This document shows positions 56,206-64,000 of a stretch of 64,000 nucleotides of DNA, one piece after another (the first letter of the stretch is position 1; each line of letters opens with the position of its first letter). The position numbers were made by a program, and so were the translations under genes. The stretch lies in NCBI GenBank assembly GCA_017354895.1, contig CP071493.1:5022001-5086000 (forward strand). The letters are read 5' to 3'. Under the pieces are notes generated by a model that worked only from the letters and a program-made list of their open reading frames with translations, searched no databases and was not told where the DNA came from. This DNA is from Podospora comata. Its lineage: Eukaryota > Ascomycota > Sordariomycetes > Sordariales > Podosporaceae.

Positions 56206-59200
56206 CTGTTGCCCTAAGAGGCAGAAGCACAAGTGCTGGAGAGAAATTGAGCAGACCAATTGGAAGCATTGTTAGCGAGCAAAGATCGATTGCATGGGTC
56301 ACGACCTCACCTAAACAGTACCCTCGCAGACGGTGCAAGGTACGCTTCAGATTCAGAAGCTCAGTGAATATTACAGCTATCTGCCGTGTAACAAAGGATC
56401 GTACCCCCACCCTTCAACTGCAGCGTTACATCAACCTCCCATCTATCAAGAACAATCTGAAAGACACTCACAAATATCGTACCATTCTGGAGTCTCACCA
56501 TCACACATTCAAATTATCCCGAGCAGCATCTTTACACCAAACTGTAGCACGATCCCGCTTAGGTACCACTCTTTTTCTGCATAGAACCCCCAATTCGGCA
56601 TTCCGGTGTCTGGGTAAGGTGTCGCTCGTCGTACATCGGTCGGTAACTACCGGGCCCCATTCCCGTTTGTCTAGAAACATGGTTGTCCAAGACGGGAAAC
56701 TCTCACAGCTCAACAAGGCAGACTGCTTTCCCACCGACTCGGCTCGCCGCATTAGAGCTAGGTCAAGTGATTCGTGTCGCCTTTCCTTTCGCTGACCACA
56801 CTACCTTATCCACAATATCAACATGACCCCCCATTATCTAAAATGCAATCTATCGGCATTCGGTGATGTCACATTCATCGGCTCTTGCCCTCCCTCTGGT
56901 AGGTATGATGTGAGGTTGCTGTCATTCTCTCGGATAAGAGCTGGTCAAGCGAATCCCCTCATCCGGTTGGTCGCCTTACCAGCCTAGCGACTGCCTACAT
57001 ATCTCTTTATCTTGGTAGTAACAACCCAGCAATCAGAGCATCAAAGTTGAGTTCGCATTCGCGCAATACCTTGACACTCTTAGGCAGGGCTGCACATACC
57101 TAGACATGTAGTAGATGCAGAGCACCCCGCTATCAGGCATCCCTGCAGCCAAGCCAGATCCGATCCGGTGAGTTAAAGCAGCCCAGGGTACAAGGAAGGC
57201 TTGCCCGGAGACAAGTCTGGTTCGAGATTCCAAAGGATCAGTTGGCTTTGTACGAACCCATCCCATCGATCCCAAAACTCGGTGTCTCGTAGGCCTGATC
57301 GTAAACACCTACTTGCTTTCCTCGAAGGACCGTAGCGCAAGGCGTCCAGTTCACAGTACCTAGTCAAAGCACCAAGGCGAGCTTGTTTGTTCGCCGGAAC
57401 GCACAAAAATGAGGTCAAACAAAAGCTTCAGACCAAGAAAGGAATCAAAAAACACCGAGAAGCTGAGCCAACGACGACTCTGCGTTGGAGACAACTTGCA
57501 TCAAGGCGACCGATTTCGACCCGGATTTCGGAGCTGACCCAAGCTGTCGGGTCCAGCTAATATCAAGGGATCTGACAGGTATAAGGCTGAGCAGGTGCTG
57601 ATAAGCTGGTTATTTTTGAGATGATGGGGGCTAAGGCGGCGTAGGGCGGTGCAATACATGTGAGCATTTCTCACGGTGTCAGAAGTAACGAGAGCAGTCA
57701 TGATTCTCGGTGTCGATGGAGGTCTAGAAGTCGGACAACCTTGGAAGCTTTGGCAAGGCGCCAACGGTTTTCTTGGGGGGACAGCGGGCATCATTGTGGA
57801 GTCCTTTCCCTTCGTAGCACAGCCAATGGTTCTCTTCCCCCCTGAGCTGAACGACCTCACCACACCAACCTCTACACCGACGAAAAGCGAATCAAGGCAC
57901 AGAGCATGTGGCGTTATCCTTTCAGCTCAAAGTTGATACATCTCTCGCCTTTCTACTCGTATCAAAGCCGTCGCCTTGTTTCCTCAGCTCTCCTCGGGCA
58001 AAGGCGGGGCGGTCAGTCGGAGAGTCACAAGCGGAGCGGAGAATTTAACCCGTCATTCGGCTGTCAGAAAAGAAAAGAAAAAAACCAGAGTATTGGACGA
58101 CAGTTCTTCTCGATGTCTGAGAATGTTGCCGTCAGATGCTTGTCGGTGAAGGACAGAGGAAGGTGCCAATTCTCAAAAGCTGTAGAACCGCTCGTCGTTT
58201 CCGCAACACGATTTGGTGAACGGAGCTGAGGAGGGGGGCGGAGTTTGAGATGCTGGTCTCTACCATATGGCCACGCGGCCGCGATGTTGTAGGTGAGAAT
58301 AAAGGATCAGAAGTTATAGACGAATTAATTTTTCAGCATGAATGAAAGACGCTTGTAAAAATGCGGGGTAACCCGCTCTGCGGCTCAAACAGGATTTCCC
58401 CAGGGATTGCGCGCGGGTTGGGGGCGGCCGCGGACAGTTTCATCGTTTTGGATGCCTTTTCTCCTGCAGAAGGCGTTCGGCTCACGTTTGAATGTCTCAA
58501 GGCCCACCAATCCGAAGTCTAACCCGGAGTCCCGTGCCGGAACCTCCTGATCCGCATGAGAATAAGGTTTTGAGGGCGCAGAAAGAATTTGGACCGGAGC
58601 CGGCCCTGAAAATCTGGGGCATTCCGGTCCTGTTGCCTTGCACTTTTTATTGGTAGCTTCTCGTCCCTTGACGGGCGCTGAAGTGGTGGTAGATGACGAC
58701 CACTCAGATATCCCCCCGTCGATTTGGAGATTTGTTGGGAACGGGCACGGGGCGCTGTCTTTATGAAAGCTTATCGTCGGAGGCCTCTTTCCAGAAAAAA
58801 GAAGGAGAATGCGCTTCATATACACAAGCCTTGCCTAAGTTTGGGCAGTGCTCTTCCTCGACGGCGTGGTTACGTCGTCGTTCCAGAAAGCTGGACCGAC
58901 CCGGGCCCCGTATCGGGGGCGCAGCCAGTCAAACGGGTCTCCTGTCTGGGTTTGGGCGCCGACAACATGAGACTCGCATGAACTGACTGGAAGCCTGGAC
59001 TTTACGGAGAAGCGGTCCATTCCATCACGTCCGGTGATACTGCTTGCTGCTTTAAACCAGACTAAACATATCCCATCTGGTGTCCGCTGGGCGAAGCTTG
59101 ACCGACACAAAAGCATACCACTAAACATCTCACCTGTCTCTGATAGGAAACCTCCAATGGTCATATCTCAACGACCGGTTGCCTTGCCCCAGGTTTCTTG

Positions 59201-60456
59201 GTCTCAAGTTTGAAATGTTGTTGAGTCGTCAGGAGAGATTGGCTGCAAGCATCTCATTGAGAGAATACATCGGGTTACCCACGCCTGTTGTGTCTCCGAG
59301 AGCAAGGTGTGGCTTCCGTCGTGTGAACGTGTTCCGACTTTAAGCTGGTGACCAAGAAGCTTGTGACTGTTCACATGCATTTCATATAGTTTCTGTAACC
59401 ACTGCAAGTATCCCGTATCGATGCAGTCAATCATGCAATCTCGTAACCCACCGCCTCAGCAGCCGGACGAATTCGAATATGGCTGCATATTGTGATATAT
59501 ACTGTGTGTGGGGTGGTGATGGTACGGTGTACGACCTGAGGAGTTCTCGAGTCCTGCCCCCGTGGTCGAGTCTGCAGTGATTTCGCACAACGTCGATGGG
59601 GGTCTAGTACCCGGACCACGCCAGTATTACCGCGCCACAAGTTAGCCACAACCAGTGATTGGGGGGAGAGTACATGATTGTTTATTATCCTAGGCGGCAT
59701 GAGTGCATTGCTTGTGCGTTGTGTGTAAGCGAGTGAATATCTGCAGGAAACTTGGTAATGGTTGTAGGTAACCTGAGCTATCGCTATCGCCAGTCTGCAA
59801 GGCATATTACAAGCGGTATACCACCTCAAAACTTGGATGAAGCCATTTACTGCAGACCCTTGGTCACAGTGAGACATGTTCAGAAATCATTTGCAGTCTG
59901 TTGTTGCCTTGGACTTGTTAAACTACCTCCAGAATGGGTAGATTTCGCCGTGACTAGCCATAAGAGCGTACATATGAAGTCAGGCAGCTGAGCAATGATC
60001 ATTTCCGGTGATTGGCATGCAATTTGTGCCGATATTTCGTGCATCATGACTTGTCGAGAAGAACCAAGTGGGAAAAAGAGGCCCTATGGGATGGTTCTCA
60101 GGAGGTTTAGACCAATGAAGATATTGCTTGGATGTCTCGAGGACCTACAAGTGTTTTGATAGAAACAAATGATGATTCATCTGAGATTGATGAGGTTGCT
60201 GGTGGCGTCAGGTGATAGTTTAGAGCGTTCAGTGGTGATGGAGACGATGGTGTCGGCATGAACAAGAAGAGATCAACAATGACGAAGTCGGGTCGGTGTT
60301 GTTGAGTACTCAGCAAAGCAGTACAAAGTCGACAACGATCCCAGCAACAGGCCTCACTTTCAACGTCACATCTCCAAGCTCCTTCCTTTATCACAGCCCA
60401 GGGTCCTTCCTTCCCAACAGAACCCAGGTTCCTTCTCTCCTAGCACAACCTCGGCA

Positions 60457-60462
60457 TATATA
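60457..60462 (+). promoter_or_regulatory. TATA-like element (TATATA)
   Basis: CATATATACC lies 47 nt before the ATG at 60509, after a CT-rich stretch. Together they look like a complete fungal core promoter for the small locus that follows. Confidence 0.35.
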
Positions 60463-60508
60463 CCAGTCTACACACCCAGCTTCTAATAGCATCTCCAATA
60501 TCTTGACC

Positions 60509-60786
60509 ATGGCGCCCTTGTGGTCAGGTCAAATGGTCAGGATATAGAGCTGCTGTTAAACCCCCCAGCGTCGACTTCGGCTTGCAACCGACAGCCCCCG
60601 AGTTCGATCCCCCCTCAAGTAAAACCTTTCTCAACTGGGTTTTCGTAGCCCGCCTTTTGGGGCTGGTGAGCTTTTGGCATTTTTTGCGACTTTTCTCACC
60701 TAGTGACTCCCATTTCCTCTGTGTATATGTGTCAAATATATTGGGGATTGGTGGCCATCGTAAAGTTCATGAACCTTTATGGCTAA
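60509..60786 (+). pseudogene. Possible broken gene for a short membrane protein
   Basis: A promoter-like region leads to ATG at 60509 (MAPLWSGQMV), but the frame stops after 12 codons. One base out of register the reading continues protein-like (GYRAAVKPPSVDFGLQ then APEFDPPS) to a GTAAAA donor at 60619; an 85-nt intron ending CACCTAG at 60703 joins in frame to an exon encoding a hydrophobic helix (VYMCQIYWGLVAIV) and ending KFMNLYG-TAA at 60784-60786. The total is about 65 residues, a size and layout seen in small mitochondrial or ER membrane subunits, but I recognise no family. The one-base surplus near 60535-60541 makes it broken as given, unless the start lies elsewhere. Confidence 0.3.
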
Positions 60787-61222
60787 TATGGAAGTTATTG
60801 ACATCGTGAACATCATGGCTAGCACGGGCATCATGGAGGTGACCACCATCTCGTATTTATCTGACCGTGTCTGCCCATGTCTTGGTGGTCGACAGAAGCA
60901 AGGCTAGTGCAAGAAGGGTTAATCGACAATGGTTGGCGGTACGAGATAGTCATTTATATTGCTCTCAACAGTTCAAAATCGATATTATTTGGTATTAGCA
61001 TCGTCAGAGTAGCCGTCCAACCTGGTGTCAAGGATGCTTGAACTAGAAGCCACGCCACAGATTCAGCGTCTGGTTGAGATTCTCCAACCAAAAAGCCTAG
61101 AGTAACGACACTCCAGATAGCCAAAGGAATGTCATAACAGCCGTCAATTAAATTTAACATATGTATCTATCCCCCCATTCCCGATCCTCTTGTACATATA
61201 CAAACCCCTTTTATCGTCCCAT
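60787..61222. other. 3' flank of EMC1
   Basis: About 0.4 kb with no gene, presumably the EMC1 3' untranslated and polyadenylation region. Confidence 0.4.
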
Positions 61223-64000
61223 CTACATCGGCGCACTCCACCTCAAGTTGATCTGCTTTTTTCTCACCTGTAAAGATGAATTGTTAGCCACAATCCCCAT
61301 AATATGCAAGAAAAGTAAGCTTACCATAGGGCCCAACATAGTCACACCAACAAACAACGCCAACACCGTCGACACAAGCGACACCTTGTTGAAACCCTTC
61401 CCAAGGATATCAAACAAGAAGCTAGGAGTGACTCTTGTGCCGAAAATATCCACACCATAGGCAAACACGAGACTGGTGCTTTCAACAATAGCCGGCGACG
61501 TAATAATTCCTTTGATACCAACGACATCCCTCTCGTGCGTGATAACGCTCTTGGGGTCGATCTCAATCGCGGGATGGTATCTGAACAACCCCTCCTCGAT
61601 CTCAGCAGGCGTAGCATCGCGATCCACAGGACGGCGAGGCTCGAGGAGCATTCTTGGGATGCCCATGATACCATGGTTCTCGGGCAGATAGGCGAGGATA
61701 TGGCGAGTGGTAATCCCTTGCCTGGTCTGCGAGACCTGCAGGGCCGAGATAGGAGCGCCCATGATGTAAGTCTGGGAAACTACCGAAGGCAGGGCGACAC
61801 CAGTGGGGACATCGACAGGGTCGAGGGAGGAGAAGGTCGAGGCATCACCAAGCGGGCCGCGGTCATTAGCCTCCTCGCTTTCGTAGAGATCCGAAACAGC
61901 AATCTGGTAGCCTTTGAGAGACTGAGCCGAGTTATCACGCAGTGTGTACTGCCCGAAGAACGAGCAGACGAACCAGTTCTCAGCCATGGCGCACTCGACC
62001 GGCTTAGTGGGGTCGACCCCGTTGTACTTGGCCGAGGAAAGGATTTGGCCAGACACAGTGTCAAGAAGGTAGACAGTGAGGGTCCAGGTCTTGTCGTCGA
62101 TGGCGGCAACAACAATAGTGTTCGGGTTCAAGTACTTGTACTTGACTGTGCGGTCGCCAAGAACGCGGCCAATCGAAGCAACAGCATCGTGTGAGGGCCT
62201 GGTAGCGGTGCTGACGACGCGCTGATTCTCAGGCAAGGAGAAGATCCAAGACGTAGATTCATGAGCGGTGGTACCATCAGGAATGAAGACGACACCCTTC
62301 AGTTCGCCATCGGCACCACGAGTGACAACAGTCTGCTTTGGAGCCTTACCAACAGGGAGATCACCAATCTTGCCGTCTAGGCCAATGCGTAGGAGACGTG
62401 GGCCAGAAGCGGTGTCAATGAGAGCAGTGCTCTGAGTTGTTGCTTCGGAGCTGGGCGCCTTAGCGCTAATAACTTGACCCGTCTCGGTCTTCAAGACCAC
62501 AAAGTCATTGTGAGCACCGAGGATTGTGACCTCACCCGATGACTCGTTGACCAGGATTCCCTTGACATCCCACTTCTGGCCCTTGGAAATCTGGAATGCC
62601 CTCTTTTGCCAGACAGCAGCGCCAGAGTTACCAATGTCAAGCCCGTAAACCATACCGCGTTTGGTGGCAAGAATGACCAGCTTGTGGAAGCCAAAGCTGT
62701 CACGCGACAGCTTTCCAGCCGAAGAAGTGACATCGGTGCCGGCGATGCTGCTAATCAACCTCGCGGGCACATTGTTGAGGTAAGCAGGGAGGTACTGTAG
62801 ATCGTTGATATGGCGCTTGACGCGATGAATATAAGCTTGAACCGGGTTGCTATGGGCCTCCTGTTCGAGAGACTTGGCCAGCTCTTCACTCTCAGGGATC
62901 TCAGCAAAGGTAGCAGCAACGCCTCCAGAAAGGCCTTCAGGGCGAGTCCATCCGATCTCACCATTACGAACGAGAGCCCACTCGTCATCGGCAGTAAGGG
63001 CCGCAGACCGAACGGCATAGCTGCCATCAGCTCCAGCCTTCTTGATCACCTCAGATACTGCATGAATGGGAGCGACCTTGGAGTTGGTGTTCTTGAGGGG
63101 CCAGCGTCCAAGAACGCCGTGAGACTGGGATGAGACCAAAATCAACTCATCCTCAGTGATACGCGTGAAGTACACGTTGGCTGAGATCGAGCTAGTTGCA
63201 AAAGCGCCCTTGCCTGGAAGCAGAGGCAGATCATACGCCTTGGCGATATGTCCAGTCTTCAGGTCGATGTGGTAAACCTCGCCCTTGTTGCCAGTCGCAG
63301 TCTTGCTGTGCACCAAGAAATGCGGCTGCGACAGAACCAGATGAGGAGCATGAATCTCAACCTCAACAGTCCCCTCAACTAAAGGAAACTCCTGGCTCGT
63401 CTTCAAACCTAAAACGTTGACCCTCAAAGCCGTATGCTCAGCATCAGTCCAAGCCACAATCGGAGCCGCCGAGTTCGCGCCGACAAGCATGATATCTCCC
63501 TCGTCATTCAGGTTCGTCTTAGTCCCAATAACCAGCTCATCCAGCCTCTTCCCAGTAAGCGTATCCAGAGTCGTAACCTTGAGGCTGTACGCCCCCTTGG
63601 TCCCCTTCAAGAATACCACGAAAACCTTCTCGACATTCGTGCTGACTTGAAGCGGCACGTCCTTGGTCACCTCCCTGAACTCCCAAACCACATCCCCGTT
63701 AAGCGCATTCAACCGTCTCAACACTGTCTCCCCCTTCTCCTCCTCCTCAAAAAGCACCAGCACATCCTTCCTCTCCGCCTCCGTCATCTCCATCACCTCC
63801 AAATCCTTGACCTTCCCCGGAAACCTCGCCCAGAACGTATTCCTCCCCGTCACCGCATCCCAGGCATGCACCTCACCTCCATAAGCACTAGCCACCCATC
63901 CCTCACCCTCGCCCGCCCTGGCGAACCCATCTCCCACTGCCGTTTCATTGTTGTTATCCCCCGCCAGAAACTGCCTCCAGACAACCCCGCCAGTACCCGG
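61223..64000 (-). CDS. EMC1: ER membrane protein complex subunit 1 (EMC1), 5' end cut by window
   Basis: The coding frame is open to the right edge (64000) and continues beyond it, so the N-terminus is missing; a GTG at 63937 is internal, not the start. About 906 C-terminal residues are present. EMC1 is the large lumenal beta-propeller subunit of the complex that inserts tail-anchored and multipass proteins into the ER membrane. Seen here: PQQ/propeller-like repeats (GGEVHAWDAVTGRNTFWA, GDVVWEF, GMVYGLDIGNSGAAVWQKR), the C-terminal family region (VSQTYIMGAPISALQVSQTR, GIPRMLLEPRRP), and one transmembrane helix near the end (LVSTVLALFVGVTMLGPM). The last intron (61268-61324, 57 nt: GTAAGC, GGCTAAC, TACAG) is stop-free and in frame; splicing gives GPMVRKKQINLRW, the usual basic cytosolic tail. 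Orthology is secure by length and order. Confidence 0.93.
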   Translation of the reverse strand, partial: PGTGGVVWRQFLAGDNNNETAVGDGFARAGEGEGWVASAYGGEVHAWDAVTGRNTFWARFPGKVKDLEVMEMTEAERKDVLVLFEEEEKGETVLRRLNALNGDVVWEFREVTKDVPLQVSTNVEKVFVVFLKGTKGAYSLKVTTLDTLTGKRLDELVIGTKTNLNDEGDIMLVGANSAAPIVAWTDAEHTALRVNVLGLKTSQEFPLVEGTVEVEIHAPHLVLSQPHFLVHSKTATGNKGEVYHIDLKTGHIAKAYDLPLLPGKGAFATSSISANVYFTRITEDELILVSSQSHGVLGRWPLKNTNSKVAPIHAVSEVIKKAGADGSYAVRSAALTADDEWALVRNGEIGWTRPEGLSGGVAATFAEIPESEELAKSLEQEAHSNPVQAYIHRVKRHINDLQYLPAYLNNVPARLISSIAGTDVTSSAGKLSRDSFGFHKLVILATKRGMVYGLDIGNSGAAVWQKRAFQISKGQKWDVKGILVNESSGEVTILGAHNDFVVLKTETGQVISAKAPSSEATTQSTALIDTASGPRLLRIGLDGKIGDLPVGKAPKQTVVTRGADGELKGVVFIPDGTTAHESTSWIFSLPENQRVVSTATRPSHDAVASIGRVLGDRTVKYKYLNPNTIVVAAIDDKTWTLTVYLLDTVSGQILSSAKYNGVDPTKPVECAMAENWFVCSFFGQYTLRDNSAQSLKGYQIAVSDLYESEEANDRGPLGDASTFSSLDPVDVPTGVALPSVVSQTYIMGAPISALQVSQTRQGITTRHILAYLPENHGIMGIPRMLLEPRRPVDRDATPAEIEEGLFRYHPAIEIDPKSVITHERDVVGIKGIITSPAIVESTSLVFAYGVDIFGTRVTPSFLFDILGKGFNKVSLVSTVLALFVGVTMLGPMVSLLFLHIMGIVANNSSLQVRKKQINLRWSAPM

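Larger units (their letters stand above)
51392..60456. other. Very long gene-poor stretch
   Basis: About 9 kb. Plus frames at 55759-56205 (N-terminal hydrophobic helix, MIIMSITSIIISLVALLLIK) and 56202-56795 are the longest, but neither has a known domain and both are uncertain. A plus frame at 53360-53674 is weakly protein-like. A strong G-quadruplex motif lies at 55348-55375. I found no transposon or RNA gene. Confidence 0.35.

Noticed and set aside
56202-56795. 197-codon plus frame overlapping the stop of the 55759 frame
   Set aside because: Basic, compositionally odd, no domain; a bicistronic overlap is not expected in a fungal nuclear gene.
57190-57240. Second tRNA B-box-like sequence (GGTTCGAGATTCC)
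   Set aside because: The T-arm does not pair and no anticodon arm or A box is present.

Overview
The window is nuclear DNA of a filamentous ascomycete. Short spliceosomal introns of 52-85 nt with GTAAGT/GTATGT donors and CTAAC-like branch points interrupt most genes, coding sequence prefers C or G at third positions, and the recognisable proteins are fungal. A member of the Sordariales (Podosporaceae or Chaetomiaceae type) is my inference; no marker gene fixes the genus.

The left third mixes broken and intact genes. An unrecognised pseudogene (605-1792, minus) and a frame-broken bZIP transcription-factor gene (11662-12598, plus) flank two small hypothetical genes (7232-7881 and 9353-9974). 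From 13.7 to 25.7 kb lies a compact conserved block: RNA 3'-terminal phosphate cyclase, a mitochondrial-type tRNA threonylcarbamoyladenosine dehydratase, an SDR oxidoreductase, a small secreted Cys-rich protein, a mitochondrial ACSF2-type acyl-CoA synthetase, an AIG2-like gamma-glutamylcyclotransferase-fold protein and an OCH1-type GT32 glycosyltransferase. They look like independent housekeeping or metabolic genes, not a cluster.

From 25.7 to 42.6 kb the DNA is gene-poor, with only two acidic, low-complexity hypothetical genes that I could assemble (32047-32935 and 36220-36754). At 42.6-44.9 kb a five-exon gene encodes an apparently intracellular chymotrypsin-fold serine-protease-like protein with a plausible His-Asp-Ser triad; its last exon may be truncated at a C7 run. 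At 48.2 kb a small Cys-rich gene appears to have lost its ATG (ATG to ATA). At 49.0-51.4 kb is an Est1/SMG7-type protein whose first exon encodes a C2H2-like finger. Nearly 10 kb without a convincing gene follow, then EMC1 (ER membrane protein complex subunit 1), which runs off the right edge.

Two themes recur. (1) Several accessory genes have frames broken by one-base changes, often in mononucleotide runs, and two have substitutions in the CpA-to-TpA context typical of repeat-induced point mutation (RIP); assembly homopolymer error is a live alternative for the indels. (2) Three conserved genes contain stop-free introns whose length is a multiple of three, so a naive frame reads straight through them. 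I saw no tRNA, no intact transposon and no CRISPR. I do not see a clear new multi-gene system; the most unusual single item is the protease-like gene.
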